Counted from the first letter of the stretch, positions 1 to 6,525 are shown. The stretch is 7,226 nucleotides of DNA from Oscillospiraceae bacterium (GCA_029062865.1 JAIDPG010000239.1:1-7226); one strand, 5' to 3'. The notes: a model not told the origin generated them from the letters alone. Translations and numbers: made by a program.

Positions 1-1
1 C

Positions 2-589
2 GGCATCGGCGGGTGCGTTTCGCTGTCGTGCGATAATAAATATGTCGGTGCGGCGCTGTTCTCGCTGGGGCTGTTCGCGATAATTCAGTTCGGGTTCGGG
101 CTTTTTACGGGGAAAATCGGCTATGTGCCGCTGCGCAAGCCCTCGTATCTTCTCGAGTGCTTGTTCACACTGCTCGGCAACGCCGCGGGAACCTTCATCG
201 ACGCGATCTTGCTTCGACAGACGCGTATTTCCGCAGCGATCATCGAGAAATCGGCGACTTCTGTTGCGGTCAAAACTGGCGACGGGCTTTTAAGCGCGTT
301 TATACTCGCGATCTTCTGCGGGCTTCTGATGTTCACCGCCGTTGAAAACGCGCGGCTTTCAAACGAGGCGGGCGGGCACGTTGAAAAGGTCGTCGGAACA
401 ATGCTTTGCATTATGGTGTTTATTCTCTGCGGCTTCAACCACTGTATAGCGGATATGTTCTACATATTCCTGACGGGAACGCTCCCGCAAGTCGCGGCTT
501 ATCTTCCGATCGTTATTCTGGGAAATTCCGTTGGAGGAATGATTGTTCCGCTGCTTAAAAAACTGACGGATAAGCCGATCAAAGGCTGA
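2..589 (+). CDS. Formate/nitrite transporter (FNT) family protein, 5' partial
   Basis: The reading frame is open from base 2 to the TGA at 587-589, giving 195 visible residues; FNT proteins are usually about 260-280 residues, so roughly the first quarter lies outside the window. FNT proteins are pentameric inner-membrane channels for small monovalent anions such as formate, nitrite, hydrosulfide or lactate. Seen here: LFTGKIGY followed by a hydrophobic segment with LGNAAGTF, several further hydrophobic helices, and GFNHCIADMFY (bases 431-463), which matches the family's GFEHSxANMF motif and keeps the central pore histidine (codon 440-442). ILGNSVGGMIVP closes the last helix and a lysine-rich tail follows. 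Family membership is fairly sure; the substrate cannot be read from this. No terminator hairpin follows: the next promoter starts 1 nt after the stop, so readthrough into murT is possible. Confidence 0.85.
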   Translation, partial: GIGGCVSLSCDNKYVGAALFSLGLFAIIQFGFGLFTGKIGYVPLRKPSYLLECLFTLLGNAAGTFIDAILLRQTRISAAIIEKSATSVAVKTGDGLLSAFILAIFCGLLMFTAVENARLSNEAGGHVEKVVGTMLCIMVFILCGFNHCIADMFYIFLTGTLPQVAAYLPIVILGNSVGGMIVPLLKKLTDKPIKG

Positions 590-590
590 C

Positions 591-619
591 TTGACAATCT
601 TGCCAAAATATGTTAAAAT
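591..619 (+). promoter_or_regulatory. Sigma-A type promoter for murT-gatD
   Basis: A perfect -35 box TTGACA (591-596), a 17-bp spacer and a -10 box TAAAAT (614-619) preceded by the extended -10 dinucleotide TG at 611-612. Transcription should start near base 626, about 40 nt before the murT ATG. The -35 box lies one base after the stop codon of the upstream transporter gene. The octamer CTTGACAA here recurs in the two promoters at the other end of the window. Confidence 0.85.
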
Positions 620-667
620 GTAACGGTATTTTATTTTAAACAATCTCTAATCGGAGGATTTTGATAG

Positions 668-1993
668 ATGCGAATGTTTTTTACCATTCTGATATGCAAG
701 CTGGCGTATTTTTTCGGGCATTTGATAGGGCGCGGGTCGAGCCTGCCGGGAGAGATCGCGCTTAAAATGTACCCGGATATTCTCTCGAAAATCAAGCTGC
801 CGGAATTCGTTATCGCGGTTACGGGGAGCAACGGCAAAACCTCGACGGTCGAGATGATTACGCACATTCTAACGTCGCAGGGGAAAAAGGTCGTGACGAA
901 TAAGGAGGGCTCGAACCTCGACGCGGGAATTGCCGCGGCGCTGCTCTACAACTGCACGTTCGGCGGGAAAATGAAGGCGGACGCGCTTGTGCTGGAATCC
1001 GACGAGCGTTTTTCAAAGCGCACGTTCAAGCACTTCGCGCCGACGCATTACGCCGTGACTAATCTCTACCGCGATCAGCTTACGAGAAACGCCCACCCGG
1101 AGTGGGTCTACGAGTATATCAGGGAAAGCGTTTCGGACAGTTCGACGCTTATCCTCAACGCCGACGATCCGCTTATCTCAATGCTCGGCAAGGATCGTGA
1201 GAATGTCGTTTGGTTCGGAATGGACAAGCAGACGTTCTCCACCGAGGAGAACACCGCCGTTTACGACGACGGCGCGTTCTGCCCCGCCTGCAAAAGCCGC
1301 ATGAACTACAGCTATCGCCACTTCAACCACATCGGCGATTACTCTTGCGAAAAATGCGGGCACAAAAAGCAGGCGACGCGGTTTACAGTCACCGAGGCGG
1401 ATCTGAAAAACGGAATAATCACGATAAACAACGAACGCCGCATAAGGCTCAGCTTCAAGAGCATCTACAACGTTTACAATATTTTAACGTGCTTTGCGGT
1501 GTGCAGCCTTATCGGAATCGACGAGGAGAAGATTGCCAAGGAGATCAGCGATTACGTGCTGAAAAACGGGCGCGTTGTGGAGTATTATCTTGGTACGAGC
1601 GACGGCACGTTTCTTATCTCAAAGCACGAAAACTCCGTTTCATACGACCAGTCTATCCGCTATCTTGTCGGGCAGAATATCCCGTGCGGCGTAATTATCA
1701 TCGTCGACGCAGTGAGTCGCCGCTATTCGACGGGCGAGGTAAGCTGGCTGTGGGACATTGATTTCGAGCTTCTGAACGCCGATTGCGTTGATCATATTTA
1801 TCTTTTGGGAGCACACGCGGGCGATTTGGAAACGCGGTTTTCCTACACCGACATTCTCCCCGAAAAAATCACGGTAATTCCCGATATAGACGAGGCTGTT
1901 GACGTTATCGCCGAGAAAAAACACGCGAAGCTGTACACGATAACGTGCTTTTCGGACAAGGCGAAGTTCTTGTCGAAGGTCAAGGTAAAGTGA
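668..1993 (+). CDS. murT: MurT-like Mur ligase (lipid II isoglutaminyl synthase synthetase subunit, divergent)
   Basis: The product is 441 residues, close to the usual length of about 440. MurT is the ATP-dependent synthetase subunit that, with GatD, converts the D-Glu of lipid II to D-isoglutamine at the cytoplasmic face of the membrane. Seen: a hydrophobic N-terminus; Mur-ligase P-loop TGSNGKTST (52-60); GSNLDAGIA; TNLYRDQL; LNADDP; a Cys4 zinc ribbon CPAC...CEKC (C205, C208, C227, C230) as in known MurT; and a C-terminal DUF1727-type domain with VSWLWDIDFE (358-367). Odd: where the family usually has a KNPAGFNQ-like motif this has KHENSVSYDQ (319-328), the acidic residue before VSWLWD is Glu357, and the usual TYTA-type C-terminal motif is absent. 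The ATG has GGAGGA at 653-658; TTG at 661 is out of frame. It is cotranscribed with gatD. Mur-ligase assignment is firm; the exact reaction is uncertain because the partner lacks its glutaminase residues. Confidence 0.9.
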   Translation: MRMFFTILICKLAYFFGHLIGRGSSLPGEIALKMYPDILSKIKLPEFVIAVTGSNGKTSTVEMITHILTSQGKKVVTNKEGSNLDAGIAAALLYNCTFGGKMKADALVLESDERFSKRTFKHFAPTHYAVTNLYRDQLTRNAHPEWVYEYIRESVSDSSTLILNADDPLISMLGKDRENVVWFGMDKQTFSTEENTAVYDDGAFCPACKSRMNYSYRHFNHIGDYSCEKCGHKKQATRFTVTEADLKNGIITINNERRIRLSFKSIYNVYNILTCFAVCSLIGIDEEKIAKEISDYVLKNGRVVEYYLGTSDGTFLISKHENSVSYDQSIRYLVGQNIPCGVIIIVDAVSRRYSTGEVSWLWDIDFELLNADCVDHIYLLGAHAGDLETRFSYTDILPEKITVIPDIDEAVDVIAEKKHAKLYTITCFSDKAKFLSKVKVK

Positions 1994-2073
1994 AGAGAAA
2001 GTACTTCGTGGGGTTCTAAACAATATTGTGCGATTAAAGCAAGACGAAACCCATGGTGCAAGTCAAGGTAAAG
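1979..2073 (+). repeat. 12-bp direct repeat bounding the murT-gatD spacer
   Basis: GTCAAGGTAAAG occurs at 1979-1990 (last codons of murT, VKVK) and again at 2062-2073 (just before gatD), offset by 83 bp. The intervening segment holds the murT stop and a perfect 10-bp palindrome ACAATATTGT (2020-2029), and no credible gene. Collapsing one repeat unit would join murT to gatD in frame. Confidence 0.7.
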
Positions 2074-2085
2074 GTGAGGCAAAAA

Positions 2086-2712
2086 ATGAAAATTCTGCAT
2101 TTGTTTTACGATTTGATGAATTTATACGGCGAGTACGCGAACACTCTCGCGCTCCAGCGGGCAGTCTCGGAAAAGGGGCGCGCGGCGGAGATCGTAAAGC
2201 TGTCGATAGGTGACGAGCTTGACTTTTCGGAGTACGACTTTATCTACATCGGCTCCGGCACGGAGAAAAACCAAAAGGTCGCGCTGGAATATCTGAATCC
2301 GTATACCGAGCAGATAAAATCGGCTTTGGAAAGCGGCAAGATTATTCTCGCGACGGGCAACTCGTTTGAGATTTTCGGCGATTCTATAACCGACCGCGAC
2401 GGCGTTAAGCACGAGGGATTGAAGCTATTCGGGTTCACCGTGACTGAGGGCACGGAGCGCATTGTCGAGGACGTGATTGCCGATTTGGATGGCGAAAAAA
2501 TAATAGGCTTCATCAACAAGGCCAGCCAAATCGACGGCGTAAAAAATCCGCTTTTCGTGATAAAACAGGGTGTCGGCAACAGTTCAGCCTCTCCGAACGC
2601 CGAGGGAATTCAAGCGGGGAGCTTTTACGGCACGCACATCATAGGTCCGTTGCTGATCCGCAACAAAGCGATCGCGGAATATTTCGCGGAGAAGCTTATC
2701 GGAGAAAACTAA
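2086..2712 (+). CDS. gatD: GatD-like class I glutamine amidotransferase subunit, catalytic residues missing
   Basis: The product is 208 residues from ATG 2086. This start is preferred over the in-frame ATG at 2053 because the family begins MKIxHLFxDLMNLYGxxxN, seen here at residues 1-19, and GGTGAGG (2073-2079) sits 6 nt upstream. GatD normally hydrolyses glutamine and channels ammonia to MurT. The fold is recognisable: IYIGSGTEKNQ (53-63, normally IGGGQDxxQ), ATGNSFEIFG (89-98) at the nucleophile elbow, GFINKASQ (141-148) and YGTHIIGPLL (181-190). By motif alignment the nucleophile Cys of CGGYQxLG is Gly91, the His of LHGP is Ile186 (His184 is two residues away), and the glutamine-binding Arg of GFENHxGRT is Gln148. 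It is therefore probably not a conventional glutaminase; it may be a structural subunit or have a changed function. It pairs with murT upstream and ends 1 nt before the terminator palindrome. Confidence 0.85.
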   Translation: MKILHLFYDLMNLYGEYANTLALQRAVSEKGRAAEIVKLSIGDELDFSEYDFIYIGSGTEKNQKVALEYLNPYTEQIKSALESGKIILATGNSFEIFGDSITDRDGVKHEGLKLFGFTVTEGTERIVEDVIADLDGEKIIGFINKASQIDGVKNPLFVIKQGVGNSSASPNAEGIQAGSFYGTHIIGPLLIRNKAIAEYFAEKLIGEN

Positions 2713-2713
2713 T

Positions 2714-2743
2714 AAAACGCCATATCCGCGGATATGGCGTTTT
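2714..2743. terminator. Bidirectional rho-independent terminator
   Basis: A perfect 30-bp palindrome centred on CCGCGG: a 13-bp stem (2714-2726 with 2731-2743) and a CGCG loop. It has TTTTT on the right flank and AAAA on the left, so it yields a U-tract on both strands. It fills the 33-bp gap between the convergent stops of gatD (2712) and the ABC ATPase (2746) and should stop both transcripts. Confidence 0.9.
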
Positions 2744-2745
2744 TA

Positions 2746-3384
2746 TTATCGAATTACCGTTAGCTTGCCTCTGTCCATTTCGCAGACCGTATCGCAGAGC
2801 ACGTCAATGTCCTCCGCCGAGTGTGAAGCTATCAAAATAGTTTTGCCCCGCGCTTTCAAGTCGAGGAGATACTGCCGCATATCCTTAACGCCGTCCTTGT
2901 CGAGACCATTCATCGGTTCGTCGAGAATTAAAAGATCGGGGTTCTCCATTATCGCCTGTGCAAGCCCCAAACGCTGGCGCATACCGAGCGAGAATTTCCC
3001 GACGTGCTTTTTGTCGTTGGGATTCAGACCGACGCTCTTTATCGCGTTTCTGATTTCCTCTTTGCCGATTTTATTATTCAGCACCGCGAGGAATTTCAGA
3101 TTGTTGTACGCGGAATAGCTCGGGATAAAGCCCGGAGTTTCGATTATCACGCCGACGTTTTTCGGAATGTCCGTGTCCTTACCGATGCGCTGGTCGTTGA
3201 CGTAAATTTCCCCCGTCGTCGGCGGCACGATGCCGCATATACACTTCATCAGCATCGTTTTCCCGCTGCCGTTTCTGCCGATTAAGCCGTGGACTTTCCC
3301 TTTCTCAAACGCAATATTCACGTCGTCGAGGACGGTCGCGGTCTTGAATTTTTTCGTGAGATTTTTGATCGTTATAGCGTCCAT
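2746..3384 (-). CDS. ABC transporter ATP-binding protein
   Basis: The product is 212 residues and powers the two ABC-2 type permeases encoded upstream in the same transcript. Motifs in order: Walker A GRNGSGKT (36-43); Q-loop region VGVIIETPGF with Glu82 where Gln is usual, common in the BcrA/lantibiotic-export branch; signature FSLGMRQRLG (131-140); Walker B LLILDEP (151-157) with catalytic Glu156; D-loop NGLD (159-162); H-loop SHS with His188. All catalytic residues are present, so it should be active. AGGAGGA lies 3 nt before the ATG, and the ATG overlaps the TAA (3384-3386) that ends the permease frame (TAATG), a sign of translational coupling. The protein is slightly short, lacking the C-terminal extension that many BcrA-like ATPases carry. 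The substrate is unknown; peptide or antibiotic export or immunity is the usual role of this class. Confidence 0.93.
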   Translation of the reverse strand: MDAITIKNLTKKFKTATVLDDVNIAFEKGKVHGLIGRNGSGKTMLMKCICGIVPPTTGEIYVNDQRIGKDTDIPKNVGVIIETPGFIPSYSAYNNLKFLAVLNNKIGKEEIRNAIKSVGLNPNDKKHVGKFSLGMRQRLGLAQAIMENPDLLILDEPMNGLDKDGVKDMRQYLLDLKARGKTILIASHSAEDIDVLCDTVCEMDRGKLTVIR

Positions 3385-3503
3385 TAGTCCTCCTTTACGT
3401 CAAGGCTTTTCTTTTTGCCAAAAATAAAAATCGCCGCGGCAAGAATTGCCAGTAAAATTAAATAAACGAGTATGCAGTAGGCAAACGTCGGATTTGTCGT
3501 CGT
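3384..3503 (-). pseudogene. Severed C-terminus of ABC-2 permease (after in-frame TAA)
   Basis: Reading on in the same frame past the TAA at 3504-3506 gives 39 more codons ending at TAA 3384-3386. They encode a short polar stretch (TTTNPT), a strongly hydrophobic span of about 20 residues (AYCILVYLILLAILAAAIFIF) and a basic tail GKKKSLDVKED. That is how an ABC-2 permease normally ends (last helix plus cytosolic tail). The terminal TAA overlaps the ATPase ATG, so this was the original gene end. No RBS or start codon suits independent translation. Either the gene carries a nonsense mutation, the stop is read through, or the consensus base is wrong. Confidence 0.75.
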
Positions 3504-4244
3504 TTAGCCGACGTCGATGTTGTTCAGCGTTATCCACGAGACGGGCGAGTATGGCAGCGCTTTCGGGAGAACGTAGTCGTCCGTGACGGCGCTGAACACT
3601 ATCACCGCCGAGGAGAGAAGAATTCCGAGAAAACGGCTCCCCGACACGAGATTGAACAGGAAAATAATCAGCCCGATGTTCACGGCGTTTATCCACGAAA
3701 GCAGAAACGTAAACCACACCGCCTGCAGCGGCGTGAAGAATTTCACGACCGTGTTGGAAACCTCGATAAACGGGTGCTGCAAAAACTGCGCGGCGTTTGA
3801 GTTGGCGAGCGTTTTCAGCGTGCTTCCCCACTCCGAAATCGAGCTCCCGCCTGAAATTATCGTGCTCAACAAGGATATACCCAAGATAAAAAGATAGTAA
3901 AACGCGCTCGCGGTGATGAAATACAAAACCTGCCCGCAAAGCCATTTCGCGCGCCCCGTTCTCATATACACGAATATCTGGTTTTGATCCGTAAACGGCG
4001 CGTTGCAGAAAAGCAGAACAAGCGGCAGCGTGTAGATTAGTTTGGTGTGGAATTGCTGAAAGATAAACGGAAAAATCCTAATCGGCATATCTCCGCCGAG
4101 TTCCATAGAGAGCGTGCGCATATCGTCAACGTAAATCCACACCATAATCGCCAGCAGAACCCCGATAACCCACACTCGTTGATCCGTTTGCCATTTCCGT
4201 AGATTTTGTGCGCAGACAGAAGCCGCTGTTTTAAGTAATTTCAT
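3504..4244 (-). CDS. ABC-2 type permease subunit, C-terminally truncated by premature stop
   Basis: There are 246 residues from ATG 4244 to TAA 3504-3506. The N-terminus KLLKTAASVCAQNLRKWQTDQRVW is typical of ABC-2 permeases: an amphipathic cytosolic helix leading into helix 1. Hydrophobic spans lie at about 24-41, 56-80, 104-130, 174-200 and 204-221, giving five helices; the sixth lies beyond the stop. The motif NAPFTDQNQIFVYMRTGRAKW (81-101) resembles the cytosolic coupling loop. The start overlaps the end of the upstream permease by 14 nt, with AGAGGG about 6 nt before the ATG. Its role would be half of the membrane channel, pairing with the other permease and the ATPase. Without the last helix it may be unstable or inactive. 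The membrane-protein call is strong; the ABC-2 assignment rests on topology and context. Confidence 0.82.
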   Translation of the reverse strand: MKLLKTAASVCAQNLRKWQTDQRVWVIGVLLAIMVWIYVDDMRTLSMELGGDMPIRIFPFIFQQFHTKLIYTLPLVLLFCNAPFTDQNQIFVYMRTGRAKWLCGQVLYFITASAFYYLFILGISLLSTIISGGSSISEWGSTLKTLANSNAAQFLQHPFIEVSNTVVKFFTPLQAVWFTFLLSWINAVNIGLIIFLFNLVSGSRFLGILLSSAVIVFSAVTDDYVLPKALPYSPVSWITLNNIDVG

Positions 4245-4989
4245 TGCGCACCCTCTTCCTCACAACAATATAAAATAATATCCCGCACACCGCCGAAATT
4301 GCCGCAAATACGCTGATCGTGTATAAAACACCGACCAAATCGCTTTTCCATTCCATAGCGGCGAGCGAGAGAAGCCAAAGGTTGAATCTCGGGGGGAATT
4401 GAATCGTAATGCGCTCCACAATATAGCTTGCAACAAACGGCGATGCTATGGCTACATATTTATTTGGCATAAGTGCAGAAAGCAGCATACCCATAACAGC
4501 CCACATAGAACAGCTACAAGCGAATATGAATATCTGGAATATCATATAAAGCCAGCCCAGACCGCCTGTCAGCAGTCTGCCAAGAAGGAATGTAAACGGG
4601 TTGGTGTATTCAGCGTAAAGCGGTATAAAGAAGGAATATATCAAAACGTAGAGCAACATTCCCAAAACTACCGTCAGCAGCGACGTTGCCGCGCAGAACA
4701 GAACGTTCGCGGCGGCATATTTTTTTACTCCGCGGCGCAGGGCGCAGTTGATAGTCACTCCGCTTTTCCACTCGTCGGCGAAATTCGCTGTAAACGGCAG
4801 CGCCCCGAATACGGGGAGGAGCTTGCGGTAAGCGTCGAGATGAAGGAACAAATCGACATGATAAGCAACGGTGTCGATATAAAAATCCCGATTGATAATG
4901 CCGTTCGTAAAGCATAACGCCGCCGTGCCGATTATCGCGATATACGTCAGTGGAGAGCGAAGCAGCTTGAACAAATAGGCTCTTGTCAT
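4231..4989 (-). CDS. ABC-2 type permease subunit
   Basis: The product is 252 residues. ATG 4989 is chosen over upstream in-frame starts because the protein then begins MTRAYLFKLLRSPLTYIAIIG, a standard ABC-2 permease N-terminus, and because it follows the lipoprotein stop TAG (4991-4993) by one base. The site upstream is only a GGGGG run, so translation probably depends on coupling. Hydrophobic spans are at about 13-31, 94-124, 135-160, 162-174, 178-193 and 219-243, with a weaker one near 54-70. EWKSGVTINCALRRGVKKY (73-91) resembles the cytosolic loop that contacts the ATPase (EWxxGTIxxxLxxGxxR-like). The C-terminus is basic (RKRVRNEIT). It likely forms the heteromeric channel with the next gene product; the substrate is not identifiable. 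No internal defect is visible. Confidence 0.85.
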   Translation of the reverse strand: MTRAYLFKLLRSPLTYIAIIGTAALCFTNGIINRDFYIDTVAYHVDLFLHLDAYRKLLPVFGALPFTANFADEWKSGVTINCALRRGVKKYAAANVLFCAATSLLTVVLGMLLYVLIYSFFIPLYAEYTNPFTFLLGRLLTGGLGWLYMIFQIFIFACSCSMWAVMGMLLSALMPNKYVAIASPFVASYIVERITIQFPPRFNLWLLSLAAMEWKSDLVGVLYTISVFAAISAVCGILFYIVVRKRVRNEIT

Positions 4990-4990
4990 A

Positions 4991-6115
4991 CTAAACCCCC
5001 ATTCCCGTCTGCGCGTTGATATATGTTGCGGAAACCGTTTCGAGTTCTCGTCCGCGGTCGTAACGAATATCAAACTCCCAGAACGGGTTCAGGATAAAGG
5101 AGCCGTCCTCCGCCTGTTCGGACGGCGCGTATACAAGGCGGCACCCGACTATTTTCGTAATCTGATTTGGGATAGCCAGCCCCGCGTAGCGCTCCGCGAC
5201 GGTTTTCAACGCGCTCTGCGGAGAGATGTTCACCGCCGCTTCCCCAACAACCTCGTAATCCTCGTCAATAATCCCCTCGCACCAAATCAGCGGGTTTACG
5301 TCCTTGCCGACGACCATTGTGATGTAAGTTGCCTCGCTGTCGTCGGCAGTGCCGCTTAAAGCCCCCGGCACGGAATATCTCGAAAGCGGAACGCCGTTAA
5401 ACTCCTGCCCGAACTCGAATACATACGCCTCGTACTCCGCCGTCCAAGTCGGAATTACCATCGGGTTGTTTTCTTTGTCAACCAGCCCTTTGTATTTTTC
5501 GTTAAGGTAGGCGTTGGCTTTGCCGGCGATGAGCGCGTATACAAGCGTCTCGCCGAGGTTGTTTATGCCCGCATCGGAGAGCGTTTTCTTCGCCTTTTCC
5601 AAAGCGTCCCCTCTCGCGAAAAGCGAAATGCTATCTTCGGTGAAATAATCCTCAAGCGGCGTGGTTGCCCACGCTCCCTCCGAGAGCGCAAAATAATTAT
5701 ACGACTTATAAGGCTCTCCCGCTTCGACCCACAAACGCCCGAGGCTGCCGTACGTAACACTGTTTCCAGCTTCGCTGAGATACCAGCGCCAATCCAAGCT
5801 TCCGTCCTCGTTTTTCTCGTCCTGGATAAGCTCCAAGCCGTCCACGCCCCGAACAAACAGCTCGTCCAGCTGCTCGGAATCCCAGGACTTCCACCGCACT
5901 TTCAGTTTTTCAACCTTTTCGGGAACGTTTTCGGGGAAATCCACGTCGATTATTAGGTTTTCGTTTTCCGAATTTATTTGCATAATCGCGCTTTCGACGT
6001 CTTCCGGCTTTTCGTCGGACGGCGTTGATATCTCGCCGGTCGGGAAACAGCCCGACAAAGTAATTACTGAAAAAAGCGATAATAAAATAAGAAAAAAGCG
6101 TTTTTGCCTTAGCAT
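4991..6115 (-). CDS. Putative lipoprotein, first gene of ABC operon
   Basis: The product is 374 residues, starting 7 nt after a strong AGGAGGA (6122-6128). The N-terminus is a lipoprotein signal: basic RQKR, a hydrophobic core and lipobox LSGC with Cys23 as the lipidation site, followed by an acidic, Ser/Pro-rich linker (residues 27-45). The mature part is soluble, rich in Trp, Tyr, Asp and Glu, and should sit on the outer face of the membrane. The C-terminal third (YVFEFGQEFNGVPLS, then NPFWEFDIRYDRG, then TYINAQTG) resembles the repeated alpha/beta layout of YycI- or PepSY-like extracytoplasmic proteins, where a Trp-x-Phe strand leads to an INAxTG turn; this is pattern resemblance only. I do not recognise a named family. 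Being first in the operon with two permeases and an ATPase suggests a substrate-binding, immunity or sensing accessory. The next gene starts one base after its stop. Confidence 0.85.
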   Translation of the reverse strand: MLRQKRFFLILLSLFSVITLSGCFPTGEISTPSDEKPEDVESAIMQINSENENLIIDVDFPENVPEKVEKLKVRWKSWDSEQLDELFVRGVDGLELIQDEKNEDGSLDWRWYLSEAGNSVTYGSLGRLWVEAGEPYKSYNYFALSEGAWATTPLEDYFTEDSISLFARGDALEKAKKTLSDAGINNLGETLVYALIAGKANAYLNEKYKGLVDKENNPMVIPTWTAEYEAYVFEFGQEFNGVPLSRYSVPGALSGTADDSEATYITMVVGKDVNPLIWCEGIIDEDYEVVGEAAVNISPQSALKTVAERYAGLAIPNQITKIVGCRLVYAPSEQAEDGSFILNPFWEFDIRYDRGRELETVSATYINAQTGMGV

Positions 6116-6176
6116 AAAGAATCCTCCTTTTTAAAAAATTTTCCATTCTACTTTTAAAGACATATTTTTTGGAGAA

Positions 6177-6207
6177 ATATTACACTATTATTTGAAAGTT
6201 GTGTGAA
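6177..6207 (-). promoter_or_regulatory. Possible promoter of the lipoprotein-ABC operon
   Basis: On the minus strand a -10-like TAATAT (6177-6182) lies about 60 nt upstream of the lipoprotein ATG. The best -35-like match is TTCACA (6202-6207), but the spacing is 19 bp, longer than ideal. This is the best candidate in an AT-rich leader, and a weak one. Confidence 0.25.
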
Positions 6208-6270
6208 TTGACGAAAATGCAAGGGCGTTTTTAGATAATCTGCACAAGTCAGAGTGAAGCAATGGGGTTT

Positions 6271-6348
6271 CTGATTGTCATTTCGTCGAACAAAACACTC
6301 CCCTTCGCGCTTTTGGGCAAGGGGGTGTTACGTTTGACTGTGACATCA
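6271..6348. repeat. Palindromic repeat copy A (imperfect stem-loop)
   Basis: Inner arms at 6285-6305 (GTCGAACAAAACACTCCCC...) and 6319-6338 (...GGGGGTGTTACGTTTGAC) are imperfect inverted repeats around the loop CGCGCTTTTGGGC. Outer arms TGATTGTCA (6271-6279) and TGACATCA (6341-6348) extend the stem after a small internal loop. The inner arms share their layout and most bases with the hairpin at 6526-6579, so the two look like diverged copies of one element. Confidence 0.6.
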
Positions 6349-6398
6349 TTACCAAAGAGATCTGAATCAAAGCCGCCTATCGGAGAAGCATCAACACC

Positions 6399-6475
6399 GC
6401 GTTGTTTTTGCGGTATTTCGCGCGAAGCGCGAAATCGATTTGCACTTACTGGGGCAATTCGGGCAAAAACAATGC
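6399..6475. repeat. Nested stem-loops
   Basis: The outer stem pairs GCGTTGTTTTTGC (6399-6411) with GCAAAAACAATGC (6463-6475): 13 bp with one G-U-type pair. Inside it a perfect 9-bp hairpin ATTTCGCGC/GCGCGAAAT (6415-6423 with 6427-6435) has a GAA loop. The two together could form a cruciform in DNA or a structured RNA on either strand. The function is unknown. Confidence 0.5.
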
Positions 6476-6484
6476 CAGCAAAGA

Positions 6485-6519
6485 GCTTCCGCGGTTCGTC
6501 GAAGGCGAGCCGCGAAAGC
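6485..6519. repeat. Stem-loop GCTTCCGCGGTTCG / CGAGCCGCGAAAGC
   Basis: 14-base arms at 6485-6498 and 6506-6519 pair with one C/A mismatch and one G-T pair around a 7-base loop TCGAAGG. It lies between the nested stem-loops and the tRNA-proximal hairpin. There is no T-run next to it, so it is not an obvious terminator. Confidence 0.5.
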
Positions 6520-6525
6520 CTTTGC

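Noticed and set aside
2053..2085. Upstream in-frame ATG giving an 11-residue longer GatD
   Set aside because: The extension comes from the duplicated VKVK segment; family conservation and the GGTGAGG site both point to ATG 2086.
3400..3945. Minus-strand open frame of 181 codons overlapping the permease
   Set aside because: It is a shadow frame: Arg/His-rich, no membrane character, and it competes with a clear permease frame.
4399..4917. Plus-strand open frame of 172 codons
   Set aside because: It lies antisense within the permease, has no RBS or promoter, and its composition is typical of shadow frames.
4990..5073. Longer start for the first ABC permease
   Set aside because: It would overlap the lipoprotein by 83 bases and add a polar stretch absent from such permeases; ATG 4989 is coupled to the lipoprotein stop.
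6208..6240. TTGACG with AT-rich downstream sequence, plus strand, as a promoter
   Set aside because: The best -10-like GATAAT is 20 bp away and no gene follows on that strand.
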